From contig JAKAWR010000010.1 of the NCBI GenBank assembly GCA_021816935.1, positions 1 through 64,000 on the forward strand: a DNA stretch of 64,000 nt. The letters run 5' to 3'. Of the stretch, positions 24,827-35,306 are shown in pieces. This DNA comes from Actinomycetes bacterium (GTDB taxonomy: Bacteria > Actinomycetota > Acidimicrobiia > Acidimicrobiales > JAMCPL01). The notes beneath the pieces were generated by a model that saw nothing but the letters and a program-made list of their open reading frames with translations, was not told the DNA's origin and made no database searches. Made by a program: the position numbers and the translations under genes. The first letter of the stretch is position 1. Every line of letters begins with the position of its first letter.

Positions 24827-25566
24827 TGCTGCCACTGCTCGTATCCCTCTGCTTCGATCAGATCTGCAAGCTCCCGCCCGCCGGTGCGGCGCACCTCGCC
24901 TCGGACCATGATGTGGATGCGCTCTGGCGCAAGGTTATCGAGGAACTTGGCGTAGTGCGTGACGAGGAGCATCCCCATGCGAGGCCTGGCAGACCTGACG
25001 GCGAGGACGCCCGAGGTGACTGCCTGAATGCCGTCGATGTCGAGTCCGGAATCCGTCTCGTCGAGGATCGCCACTTCGGGCTGGAGAAGAGCCATCTGAA
25101 GTATCTCGTTACGCTTGCGCTCACCGCCCGAAAATCCCTCGTTGAGATACCTTCCGGCGAGGGCGGGATCCATTCCCAGTTTCTCGAGCCACTCCATGAG
25201 CGCCACCCGCACCTCGAGGATCGACGTCTGCTGGCCGGTCCGGGCGGCCACGGCCTGCCTGAGGAACTGAACGAGGGGGACTCCGTCTATGGCCTCCGGA
25301 TGCTGGAAGGCCATGAAAATCCCCGCCTTTGCCCGAACGTCAGGCGGCCAACCGGTGACATCCTCCCCTCTGAAGCGGATGGTCCCGGCTGTGACCTTGT
25401 ACTCGGGACTGCCGGTGATGGTGCCGGCGAGAGTAGACTTCCCCGAGCCGTTCGGTCCCATGACGGCGCATATCTCGCCTTCCTCGACCGCAAGGTCGAC
25501 GCCGCGCAGTATCGGTTGCCCACCTGCCTCGACATGGAGGCCGATCACCTCTAGCAGCGGTGCCAC
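24823..25566 (-). CDS. sufC: SufC, ATPase of the SUF complex
   Basis: 247 aa from GTG 25566. Walker A AVMGPNGSGKSTLAGTITG, signature EGFSGGERKRNEILQM, and Walker B VAILDETDSGLDIDGIQAV are all intact, with the SufC hallmark MAFQHPEAIDGVP between. It powers conformational change of the SufBD scaffold. The GTG is chosen over upstream frame because TAGACT (25574-25579) lies exactly 7 nt before it, the leaderless pattern. It leads the operon sufC-sufS-sufU-sufD-Rieske-sufC2. Confidence 0.96.
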   Translation of the reverse strand: MAPLLEVIGLHVEAGGQPILRGVDLAVEEGEICAVMGPNGSGKSTLAGTITGSPEYKVTAGTIRFRGEDVTGWPPDVRAKAGIFMAFQHPEAIDGVPLVQFLRQAVAARTGQQTSILEVRVALMEWLEKLGMDPALAGRYLNEGFSGGERKRNEILQMALLQPEVAILDETDSGLDIDGIQAVTSGVLAVRSARPRMGMLLVTHYAKFLDNLAPERIHIMVRGEVRRTGGRELADLIEAEGYEQWQQ

Positions 25567-25610
25567 GCTTGAGAGTCTACCGACGGGCGCTTCCCTCGGT
25601 ACTCGGCTCT

Positions 25611-25727
25611 CTAAGCCTTTGGCGAGCGTCGCGGGCGCAGGGCAAACCACCAGATGGCGGCGATGGTTGCGAGGAGACCCGCTCCGGCGGTGGCCGGTTT
25701 GACAAACTTCTTGATATTCGAGGGCAT
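25611..25727 (-). CDS. 38-aa single-TM small membrane protein upstream of sufC
   Basis: Reads MPSNIKKFVKPATAGAGLLA then TIAAIWWFALRPRRSPKA, stop TAG at 25611-25613. A Lys-rich N terminus, one hydrophobic helix (about residues 13-29) and a basic RPRR tail give a clear membrane-peptide design. TATCGT lies 6 nt before the ATG, matching the leaderless promoter form. Its stop is 45 nt upstream of the sufC GTG on the same strand. Such short proteins are easily missed; no family was recognised. Confidence 0.55.
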   Translation of the reverse strand: MPSNIKKFVKPATAGAGLLATIAAIWWFALRPRRSPKA

Positions 25728-25786
25728 GGTTCCACGATATACACGGCGCTCCGGCATGCCAATTCGGTCATTGACTTGCGTGCGGG

Positions 25787-25827
25787 CAGTACCACCCGGC
25801 AGGCTGGGCGCATGCCGGGTGGTACTG
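25787..25827. promoter_or_regulatory. 15-bp perfect inverted repeat overlapping the ABC exporter promoter
   Basis: Arms 25787-25801 (cagtaccacccggca) and 25813-25827 are exact reverse complements, with an 11-nt centre. The right arm overlaps a candidate extended -10 (TGG plus TACTGT, 25823-25828), 16 nt before the exporter ATG. The position fits a repressor operator; as RNA it would instead be a strong hairpin. A TetR-family gene lies downstream of the exporter, convergent. Confidence 0.55.
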
Positions 25828-25844
25828 TGAACGGCGAGCAGCGA

Positions 25845-27887
25845 ATGTGGGGGTCGCGGTCAAATCGTTCTCCGATATTGGCTGAAGGGCTTACGAAATC
25901 CTACGGCGAAGTCCGGGCACTGCGCGGGATAGACCTGGAGGTGTCGAGGGGTACGACGCTGGGCTTGCTCGGTCCGAACGGGGCAGGCAAGACGACCGCG
26001 GTCAGGATCCTGACCACGCTGATCCGGCCGGACGGAGGCCACGCGGAGGTGGCGGGTTTCGACGTCGTCCGGGATGCGAAGGAGCTCCGCAAACACATCG
26101 GCCTCACCGGCCAGAACACTGCGCTCGACGATCACCTGACTGGCCGGGAGCAATTGCAGGTGGTGGGCAGCCTTTACCACATCGGGAGGCGCGAGTCCGC
26201 CAGGCGGGCTGAAGAGCTCCTGGAGAGGTTCGACCTGGTGGCGGCGGCGGGCCGGACCGTCAAGACCTATTCGGGCGGGATGAAGCGCCGCTTGGACCTC
26301 GCTGCAAGCCTGATCGGGCGCCCCGAGGTACTTTTCCTGGACGAGCCCACGACCGGACTCGATCCCAGGAGCCGCCTCGGAATGTGGGAAGTGATCGAGC
26401 GGCTCGTATCGGAGGGGACGACCCTGCTGCTCACGACCCAGTACCTCGAGGAGGCTGACAAGCTGGCCCGGGACATCGCAGTGGTGGACCAGGGGCTCGT
26501 GATCGCAAGGGGCACGCCGGATGAGCTCAAGTCAATGATCGGTAGTGAAGTGCTGGAGCTGTCAGTAAGAGACCCCGCCATGCTCGATGCCGCGGCCGGG
26601 AGGTTGGCGTCTATAGCGAGTGTGGGCGCTCCGAAGATCGACTATGCAGACCGGACGATCTCGCTCACCCTCCACGGCGGCAGCCACCTGGTGTCGCGTA
26701 TCGTTCGCGCTCTCGGGGACGACGACTCGCTTCTGGAGGGGATGCGCGTCCACCAGCCGACTCTCGATGAGGTCTTCCTGACGCTTACCGGGCATGCGGC
26801 AGAGGTGGCCGAAGATGACAGTGACGATGGCGACGCTGGCTCTGCGGCGGGCTCAGGCTCGAGGCGCCGGCGGAGGTGGGCCGGCGGAGGTGGGCCGGCA
26901 GCTGACGGCGGGTGGCCAAGTAGTGGTACAGGAGCAGATGGGGGAGCGAGGCCGCCGGGAGGTGACGGCAATGGAGCCGCGGAGCCGGGTGGCGGGTCAG
27001 GCGCCGGCGAGGCACACGGAAGCGCCGGGGGGCTCGGGGATCGTGAAGTGCAGGCGAGAACCGGGGAGTCCCCGGACCCCGAGCAGCGTCGGAGGCCCCC
27101 GGTGGAATTCCGGACGGGAGCTGCAGTTGCAGAGCTCGGCAGCGACATCCTTACGATACTGCGGCGGAACCTTCTTCGCTACGTTCGGATTCCGACACTT
27201 CTCGTATGGAACACGATCCAGCCAGTCATGTTCGTCCTCATGTTCGTGTACGTGTTCGGAGGCGTCATCAAGCTGGTCGTGCACATGCCCTATATTGACT
27301 TCCTCATGCCGGGCATCTTCATACAGTCGGCCGTGTTCGGCTCCACCCAGGCTGCGGTAGGCCTCTCGGAGGATCTCGACAAGGGGATCGTCGATCGTTT
27401 TCGGTCACTGCCTATGGCGCGCGTGGCGGTGCTGGCAGGCAGGACGTTCGCGGATGCGGTCCGTACGACGCTGGTCGTCCTGCTCATGACCTTCGTGGCG
27501 GCGATTCTTGGCTTCAGGTTCCACAACGGGCCGTCGATGTTCATTTGCGGGCTGCTCGTTGTGGTGGCTTTCGGCTATTCGTTCTCTTGGTTCTCAGCGG
27601 TTATCGGGCTGCAGGCCAGGGACCCGGAAGCTGCACAGGCGGCAACGTTCGTGTGGACGCTGCCGGTTACTTTTGCCAGTTCGGCGTTTGTGCCGGTCAG
27701 CACTATGCCCGGTTGGATGCAGGTTTTCGCAAAAGCCAATCCGGTGTCGCTTTCGGTTGACGCAGTGAGGAACATGCTCGTGGGCGGCGGGATACGAGTA
27801 CCGCTGGTTGAAACGGTCGCGTGGATGGCTGGCCTCCTACTGTTCAGCATCCCGCTGTCGGTAGTGCTCTACCGGCGCAGTGCATAG
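25845..27887 (+). CDS. Fused DrrA-DrrB-type ABC exporter (ATPase plus ABC-2 permease)
   Basis: About 680 aa. The N-terminal DrrA-like ATPase has LLGPNGAGKTTAVRIL (Walker A), KTYSGGMKRRLDLAASL (signature), VLFLDEPTTGLDPRSR (Walker B) and LLLTTQYLEEADKLARD (H-loop replaced by Gln, as in DrrA). A Gly/Ala/Pro/Arg-rich linker of roughly 110 residues follows. The C-terminal ABC-2 permease has six hydrophobic segments, with YIDFLMPGIFIQSAVFGSTQAAVGLSEDLDKGIVDRFRSLP typical of DrrB. Usually these are two adjacent genes; here they are in one frame. Likely exports a hydrophobic compound or lipid. ATG 25845 was chosen over GTG 25827 because the latter lies in the inverted repeat. Confidence 0.9.
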   Translation: MWGSRSNRSPILAEGLTKSYGEVRALRGIDLEVSRGTTLGLLGPNGAGKTTAVRILTTLIRPDGGHAEVAGFDVVRDAKELRKHIGLTGQNTALDDHLTGREQLQVVGSLYHIGRRESARRAEELLERFDLVAAAGRTVKTYSGGMKRRLDLAASLIGRPEVLFLDEPTTGLDPRSRLGMWEVIERLVSEGTTLLLTTQYLEEADKLARDIAVVDQGLVIARGTPDELKSMIGSEVLELSVRDPAMLDAAAGRLASIASVGAPKIDYADRTISLTLHGGSHLVSRIVRALGDDDSLLEGMRVHQPTLDEVFLTLTGHAAEVAEDDSDDGDAGSAAGSGSRRRRRWAGGGGPAADGGWPSSGTGADGGARPPGGDGNGAAEPGGGSGAGEAHGSAGGLGDREVQARTGESPDPEQRRRPPVEFRTGAAVAELGSDILTILRRNLLRYVRIPTLLVWNTIQPVMFVLMFVYVFGGVIKLVVHMPYIDFLMPGIFIQSAVFGSTQAAVGLSEDLDKGIVDRFRSLPMARVAVLAGRTFADAVRTTLVVLLMTFVAAILGFRFHNGPSMFICGLLVVVAFGYSFSWFSAVIGLQARDPEAAQAATFVWTLPVTFASSAFVPVSTMPGWMQVFAKANPVSLSVDAVRNMLVGGGIRVPLVETVAWMAGLLLFSIPLSVVLYRRSA

Positions 27888-28034
27888 GCTACAGCTACGG
27901 TCCTCCCGGGCAACACTGGCCTCGTACAACCCCGACCGAGCCCCGGCGGGCTACTCAGGGCCGTATGCGAACAAGGGATACGTCTCGAGGGGCTCTGTGC
28001 CAGGAGACGGCCTCCGCAACAGGCACGTAGGTGC

Positions 28035-28736
28035 TTATTCGCGGTGGATGGCCCTCAGACCTGCCCATGCCAGGTCAGCCAGGCGGCGCGCCATCTGCGA
28101 CGCCTCGTCCGACGTGGGGGGCGGAGGAGAATCCGGTTGCGAAAGGAGCTCGAGCCATTGGCGGGCCACGGCCATACACATCCCTACGACAGCGGTTGCC
28201 AGGAACATCCTGTGCTCACCTTCTATGTCGGCTTCGATGAAGTTGTAGGTGAGGTCAGCCGTGGTGTTCTCCACTGCTCTCAGCGCGAGCGCCAGCCCGC
28301 GATCCTCCTGCATGTCGCTCATGAGCAACAGTTTGAAAGCGTTTGTCTCGTTGGCGAGAAGGTTGAAGAAGGCTGCGAATGCCAGCTCGACCCGCTGCCT
28401 GGGATTGTCCGCCTTGGCTGCCGCGGCGGCTATCTCCACTAACAGCCTGTTGCCCGCAGCCGTGACTATCTCGTTGTACAGGGCGCGCTTCGAGGCAAAA
28501 TGCTGGTAGATAATTGGCTTGGTAACGCCAGCAAGAGATGCAACCTCGTCCATGGTGGTGGATTGGTAACCCTTCTTCGAGAATGCTACAGCCGCAGATT
28601 CCAGCAATTGGCGGCGGCGCACGGGTGCCGGCAGGCGGCGCCGTACTTGTTGATGGTTTCGTCCTGGGAGGGTAGCCGAGCCCGACGTCTCGTCATTTCG
28701 GGTTCCATCCAGATCTCTGCCGGGTCCCTTATCCAC
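28035..28736 (-). CDS. TetR/AcrR family transcriptional regulator
   Basis: 233 aa, GTG start. The DNA-binding helix-turn-helix is LESAAVAFSKKGYQSTTMDEVASLAGVTKPIIYQHF-like: AFSKKGYQSTTMDEVA then AGVTKPIIYQHFASKRALY (about residues 50-92). The rest is an all-helical ligand/dimer domain. TATGGT (28743-28748) precedes the GTG by 6 nt, so the mRNA is probably leaderless. It is convergent with the ABC exporter, whose promoter carries a large palindrome; regulation of that exporter is a guess based on position. Confidence 0.92.
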   Translation of the reverse strand: MDKGPGRDLDGTRNDETSGSATLPGRNHQQVRRRLPAPVRRRQLLESAAVAFSKKGYQSTTMDEVASLAGVTKPIIYQHFASKRALYNEIVTAAGNRLLVEIAAAAAKADNPRQRVELAFAAFFNLLANETNAFKLLLMSDMQEDRGLALALRAVENTTADLTYNFIEADIEGEHRMFLATAVVGMCMAVARQWLELLSQPDSPPPPTSDEASQMARRLADLAWAGLRAIHRE

Positions 28737-29007
28737 GAGACAACCATACTTCTCCAGAGAGTTTCCTGCCCAATCCGGAAGACGGCCTGCGGAGCGGGTC
28801 TCGGGCTCCGGACCTGGAGGGGTGAGGTGAGGAGGGGAGGGGAGAAAAGGCGGGGCAACTCGAAGGCGTGGACAGCGATCCGGCTTTGGTAAACTCTGTG
28901 CCTCGGCGCGTATGGGTGCGCGGTCAGCGAGACGGTCCAGGAGATCCTTTTCGTTGAGGCCCTACGCCCGTTCCGGGGGACGGTCTGCGAAGTGTGAGGA
29001 TGTGGAA

Positions 29008-30890
<1,883 letters not shown>

Positions 30891-30959
30891 TGGAGGTCCG
30901 CCCCTGAGGTAGACCCTTAATACCGGCAGGAGGTGGTGGGGTGTTCTAAGCTTGCCCAC

Positions 30960-32435
30960 ATGTTCGGTTCGCAGCGTTCCCGGTCGCATGCCGTAAGGCA
31001 CCCACATGCCCTGAGGAGCATTATCCGTTGGCAGCACGCAGCGGCCGTGGTGAGCGTCCTGCTTGTTACGACCTCCGCCTGCGCGTCATCTCCGAACGCT
31101 CATCCTGGCGGCTCCGAGGGGGGAGGTCCTGCGGTCGAGTTCGTTCCGGCCTTGGCGGCGTCGTTCAACGGTACCATTCCTCAGGCAAACGCCTCTCGCG
31201 ATTGCGGACGGAACAACTACGGCTTTCTCGCCGAGGTCCCGAAAGTGGGGCTGGGGAACATAAAGGTTACGAAGCACTACGGGCCGATCATCAAGCTGGC
31301 TGACGGCATGCCCAAGCAGATGGAGGCCTCCGGAGTGTTGAAGGACGCAAGCGGAGGCGCGAGCGATCTGCCGTTCGACCATTCCTTCGGTGGGGATTAC
31401 TCGATGGATATCCAGGTGGATTCGCAGTATACGAAGCTCGGGCAGTATGCAGGGGCAAAGCCCACCTCGACGAACGGGATTCTGCACGTGGAGATACAGC
31501 AGGGCGAGATGCCCCATTCAGAGTCTTCAGTGTCGGACCCATTGGGCCGCCACCTGCCCGGCGGTGTAACGTGGCCCGCGTACGCGCATTCAGTAGAGCA
31601 ACCCGGAACTTTTGTGGCGGGCTTCCTCCCTCGGACCGGCGACCGCATAGCGGCTGAAGGTGACTGGATCATCGACTGTGGGCATACGGATTTCCATACC
31701 GAGCTCCACGAACTGACCTTCATCGCATTCGGCAGCGACTCTGGGGGGGCCGCCGTCGTGCATGCCTTTGCCAATCCGTACCTGCCTTCCGAGCTGTACA
31801 ACCAAAACGCCTCTCTGGCGGGCCAGGTCGGCAAGCCCGGATCGATGGCGCTTTCGTCGTCAGCGCCACTCGTGCCCGGCTACCTGGAGAATACCGTGCT
31901 CGGGCTTCTCAACTCGAAGGCGGCCAACCCGCCGCCCATCCGCATACCGATGCTCGTCGAGGCAAGCCGGGTGGCGCCCTCCCCGTTCGAGGTGTGCGCT
32001 CCACCGGGTTCGAAGGGCGCGCTCCATGTCTCCTACGCGTTCGATGTTCGACCGGGCGTATCGGTCGCGGAGTCGATCGGCAGCTCGCCGGGATGCGCAA
32101 CTTTCCATGCAGCCTTCACCGGCAGCTACCGGCCCGCCGATCCTCTCGGGCAGACCCTCTGCCCCGTCCCGTGGAGTTGGCTGAATGCGGAGGCGAGCCA
32201 GCAGATCGGCCAGAAGCTCGACCTTCAGAGCCTGATTGTCAAGACGGTGGACAAGCTCTTGCCGTCGGCTGTAGGGAGGATAGCGGCGGCCCTGAGCCAT
32301 GCGCCGGAGGTCGACTGCTTCTCACCGCTCTTGTCGTCGATCGGTCCGGTGGTCGACGGCTCGCATGCGGTCACGCCGGTGGCGGGTCAGATCCTGCCCG
32401 TAGCGGGCTGGGCGAAGGTGTACCGGACCGGGTAA
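30960..32435 (+). CDS. Putative secreted lipoprotein with a CGHTDFHTELHE motif
   Basis: About 491 aa. A basic N terminus and hydrophobic run (HAAAVVSVLLVTTSAC) end in a Cys that could be a lipobox (TSAC, not a perfect match). The exported domain is about 450 aa with no recognised fold. A striking segment, DWIIDCGHTDFHTELHELTF, has a Cys and three His in 13 residues and looks like a metal site. DCGRNNYGF and PFEVCAPPG supply further cysteines. The frame also opens at GTG 30933, but that lies directly on the AGGAGG sequence. It follows gmd; no function assigned. Confidence 0.6.
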   Translation: MFGSQRSRSHAVRHPHALRSIIRWQHAAAVVSVLLVTTSACASSPNAHPGGSEGGGPAVEFVPALAASFNGTIPQANASRDCGRNNYGFLAEVPKVGLGNIKVTKHYGPIIKLADGMPKQMEASGVLKDASGGASDLPFDHSFGGDYSMDIQVDSQYTKLGQYAGAKPTSTNGILHVEIQQGEMPHSESSVSDPLGRHLPGGVTWPAYAHSVEQPGTFVAGFLPRTGDRIAAEGDWIIDCGHTDFHTELHELTFIAFGSDSGGAAVVHAFANPYLPSELYNQNASLAGQVGKPGSMALSSSAPLVPGYLENTVLGLLNSKAANPPPIRIPMLVEASRVAPSPFEVCAPPGSKGALHVSYAFDVRPGVSVAESIGSSPGCATFHAAFTGSYRPADPLGQTLCPVPWSWLNAEASQQIGQKLDLQSLIVKTVDKLLPSAVGRIAAALSHAPEVDCFSPLLSSIGPVVDGSHAVTPVAGQILPVAGWAKVYRTG

Positions 32436-32510
32436 GCGGATTGCCGGATAGAGGGTAGCTACGACAGCGCGACACCCAGCCGGGTCGTTTCGCGCGATGC
32501 TTGCCAATGA

Positions 32511-32529
32511 TATAATTTCACATTGTGAA
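32511..32529 (+). promoter_or_regulatory. TATAAT box and abutting palindromic operator of the marR gene
   Basis: TATAAT (32511-32516) carries an upstream TG (TGA plus TATAAT, an extended -10). The 13-bp dyad TTCACA-T-TGTGAA fills 32517-32529 immediately after it and spans the GTG start codon at 32525. The transcript starts at or near the start codon, so MarR binding here would block initiation. Confidence 0.65.
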
Positions 32530-33130
32530 CTATCTCAAGGATGAGCAGGGTAGTACCGGACCCGAGGCCGATCTTGCATCCCGCCTGCGGACTGCCGTTG
32601 TTCATCTGATTCGCCAGATTCGCCTCCAGAAGGAGTCCGGGCTCAGCCTTACCTTGCACTCCGCCCTGTCCACGATCGCCTGCCGGGAGAAAATGTCAGC
32701 TGGGGACCTGGCCGCAGCAGAAGGTCTTCCCCCGTCAGCCGTTACCCGGATAGTCGACCAGCTGGTCGCCATGGGCCTCGTTGCGAGGATTCCGAATCCC
32801 CGGGACCGGAGGGGCGTGAACGTGGCCGCGACCACTGACGGGATCCGGTTGCTCGCAAGGGAGCGGGAGCGTGGCAACGCATGGCTGACAGAGCGGCTTG
32901 GTGAATTGTCCGACGGCGAGCGGGAAATCCTGGCCGGTGCGTTCGATGTTCTTGACAAGCTGACCTCCGGAGCCGGGGAAGCTACGCCTCGTGGCTGCGA
33001 GACGAAGCACGGCGGGGACGGAGACGGCAGGGAATTGCCCGGGAGAGGGGCAGGTCGTGGCGCGGATGAGCCGGGACAGACGGAGTTGCCGCAGGGCGGT
33101 GGCAGGATACAGAAGAGAGGCAGCAGATGA
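32525..33130 (+). CDS. MarR family transcriptional regulator
   Basis: 201 aa, leaderless GTG start 8 nt after TATAAT. The winged helix is visible: LTLHSALSTIACREKMSAGD, LAAAEGLPPSAVTRIVDQLVAMGLV (recognition helix) and the wing RIPNPRDRRGVNVAATTDGI. The first 140 residues match MarR; the last 60 are an Arg/Gly/Glu-rich tail. Its TGA overlaps the ATG of the downstream MFS transporter (ATGA), so regulator and exporter are cotranscribed. The palindrome on its own start predicts autorepression relieved by a transporter substrate. Confidence 0.92.
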   Translation: MNYLKDEQGSTGPEADLASRLRTAVVHLIRQIRLQKESGLSLTLHSALSTIACREKMSAGDLAAAEGLPPSAVTRIVDQLVAMGLVARIPNPRDRRGVNVAATTDGIRLLARERERGNAWLTERLGELSDGEREILAGAFDVLDKLTSGAGEATPRGCETKHGGDGDGRELPGRGAGRGADEPGQTELPQGGGRIQKRGSR

Positions 33131-35040
33131 GCGCAATCCGCTCGGCATTGATCGCAGAGAGAACCCGCGACGTTTCGCCCCACTACAAGTGGATCGTATT
33201 GTCGAATACCACCATCGGGGTGATACTCGCCTCGATGAACGCCACGAGTCTTATCATCGCCCTGCCGGTGATATTCAGGGGCATCCGCCTGAACCCGCTC
33301 TCTCCAGCTAGCTTCCCCTACCTTCTCTGGGTCCTCATGGGCTATATGCTCGTCACGGCAGTCCTCGTGGTTACGGTGGGGCGTATCGGTGACATGTTCG
33401 GTCGCGTCAGGATGTACAACCTGGGTTTCGCGTGGTTCACTGTAGGGTCGATCATGCTGTCGTTTGTATGGAGCCACGGCACGACGGGCGCTCTGGAGCT
33501 TGTCCTGATGCGGATGTTCCAGGCCATAGGAGGAGCGCTTCTCATGGCCAATTCAGCGGCCATTATCACCGACGCGTTCCCGTCGGAGCAGTTGGGCGTG
33601 GCGCTAGGTACGAACATGGTCGCTGTGATCTTCGGGAGCTTCTTCGGGATCCTTGCCGGAGGACTGCTCTCCCAGGTCGGCTGGCGCTGGGTTTTCATCG
33701 TCAACGTACCGTTCGGTTTGTTCGGAACGGTCTGGGCGTATCTGAAGCTGAAGGAGATCGGCATTCATCAGAAGGCTGGTCTCGACTGGCTGGGCAACCT
33801 CACCTTTGGCGCCGGGCTGTTCATGATCCTCGTCGGTGCCACCTACGGGATCAAGCCCTACGGCCACTCTCTCACCGGATGGGGAGACCCCTTCGTGCTG
33901 GAGATGATTTTCATCGGTCTCGCCCTGATGATTGCGTTCGTCTTCATCGAGTTCAAGGTGACCGAGCCGATGTTCAAGATGTCGCTCTTCAGGGTCAGGT
34001 CGTTCGCAGCCGGCAACATAGCCCAGTTCCTGGGGGCGGTGGGCCGCGGGGGTATGCAGTTCATGCTCATCATCTGGTTCCAGGGGATCTGGCTTCCCCA
34101 GCACGGCTACGACTTCACCGTGACACCGTTGTGGGCAGGCATCTACATGCTTCCGTGGATGGGGGGCTTCGTGCTCGCCGGACCGCTCTCCGGCAGGCTC
34201 TCGGACCGCTACGGTGCAAGGCCGTTCGCAACGGCCGGGATGGTGGTGTCAGCGGGGTCGTATCTGCTTATGATGCTCTTCCCACCCAACTTCGCGTATG
34301 CGCCCTTCGCCGTGGTCATGCTCATCAGCGGGATCGCCATGGGTCTCTTCGCGGCTCCGAACACGGCGTCGATCATGAACTCGGTGCCAGCTCGTCACCG
34401 CGGTGCGGCTTCGGGCATGAGGGTCACGTTCGGCAATGCCGGCATGCCGCTGTCGATGGGGCTTTTCTTCACGTTGATGGTCTTCGGCCTGAACGCCAAG
34501 GTACCGGGCTCCATGCTGTCCGGGCTCGTAGCACACGGCGTACCGGCCTCGCAGGCGGCGCAGATCGCCCATCAGCCTCCGCTCGGCTATCTTTTCGCCG
34601 CCTTCCTTGGCTACAACCCGCTTGGCAAGCTCCTCCCGCCCAAGGTACTGGCTCATCTACCGGCGCATCAGGCAGCGGTGCTGACGAGCCGTAGTTTCTT
34701 TCCACAGCTCATCGGCGAGCCGTTCAAACACGGTTTGGTCATGATCCTCGTATTTGCCGTGGTCATGAGCCTGGTGGCAGCCGTCGCGTCGTTCCTGCGG
34801 GGTGAGAAATTCATTCACGAGGAGGCCGGTTCCACCATCGATCACGGATCGGGGGTCCCGGTCGCGCCGGCGATGGCCGGAGATGGTCATGGCGCCGCTG
34901 GAGCCAGCGGGGTAGTGGTGGAGGCTGTTGCTGGTGCGGGAGCCGCTGCGGGAGCCGCGGCAGGCGCTGGGAGTAATCGGCCCGCCGTGGCAGCCGAAGG
35001 TGCAAGTGCAGGCGGAGCGGAGCCGCGGACGGGCGCATAA
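33127..35040 (+). CDS. DHA2-type MFS transporter controlled by MarR
   Basis: 637 aa, about 14 TM segments. Hallmarks: motif A GRIGDMFGRVRMYNLGF, GSFFGILAGGLLSQVGWRWVFIVNVPFGLFG (motif C followed by the WRWVF segment), and a second-half SGRLSDRYGARPFATAG motif A copy. A 60-residue Ala/Gly-rich tail follows the last helix. It is in one transcript with marR and likely exports a toxic or signalling compound. It resembles the MFS gene at 7164, but with a longer extramembrane loop near LNAKVPGSMLSGLV. Confidence 0.93.
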   Translation: MSAIRSALIAERTRDVSPHYKWIVLSNTTIGVILASMNATSLIIALPVIFRGIRLNPLSPASFPYLLWVLMGYMLVTAVLVVTVGRIGDMFGRVRMYNLGFAWFTVGSIMLSFVWSHGTTGALELVLMRMFQAIGGALLMANSAAIITDAFPSEQLGVALGTNMVAVIFGSFFGILAGGLLSQVGWRWVFIVNVPFGLFGTVWAYLKLKEIGIHQKAGLDWLGNLTFGAGLFMILVGATYGIKPYGHSLTGWGDPFVLEMIFIGLALMIAFVFIEFKVTEPMFKMSLFRVRSFAAGNIAQFLGAVGRGGMQFMLIIWFQGIWLPQHGYDFTVTPLWAGIYMLPWMGGFVLAGPLSGRLSDRYGARPFATAGMVVSAGSYLLMMLFPPNFAYAPFAVVMLISGIAMGLFAAPNTASIMNSVPARHRGAASGMRVTFGNAGMPLSMGLFFTLMVFGLNAKVPGSMLSGLVAHGVPASQAAQIAHQPPLGYLFAAFLGYNPLGKLLPPKVLAHLPAHQAAVLTSRSFFPQLIGEPFKHGLVMILVFAVVMSLVAAVASFLRGEKFIHEEAGSTIDHGSGVPVAPAMAGDGHGAAGASGVVVEAVAGAGAAAGAAAGAGSNRPAVAAEGASAGGAEPRTGA

Positions 35041-35059
35041 TACCGACCTGCGCCGGAGG

Positions 35060-35075
35060 CGCTGCGAAGGCAGCG
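35060..35075 (+). terminator. Small hairpin after the MFS gene, weak terminator candidate
   Basis: CGCTGC-GAAG-GCAGCG gives a 6-bp stem with a GNRA-like loop, 20 nt past the MFS stop, without a T-tract. The rest of the gap to 35300 (GC-rich, no convincing frame) shows nothing recognisable. Confidence 0.3.
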
Positions 35076-35306
35076 GTAGGCGTAGCGAGCGATAGTGCCG
35101 CCGGTACCAATAAGTGCTCGCAGGCGCGGGCGACGGCGCGCCAGGCGCGACTGGGGGGCGTCGGAGGGAAAGCTGTTGGTGGTGCCGGCGACCCCCGATT
35201 TCTCCGGATAGCCGGTCCGGCCAGCGTGCAACGCTTTGCCCGCGTTCTCGACGAACCCTGACCGCCCGCGAACCGCCAGTGCGATTACCGGTGTGCCACT
35301 CCGGTG

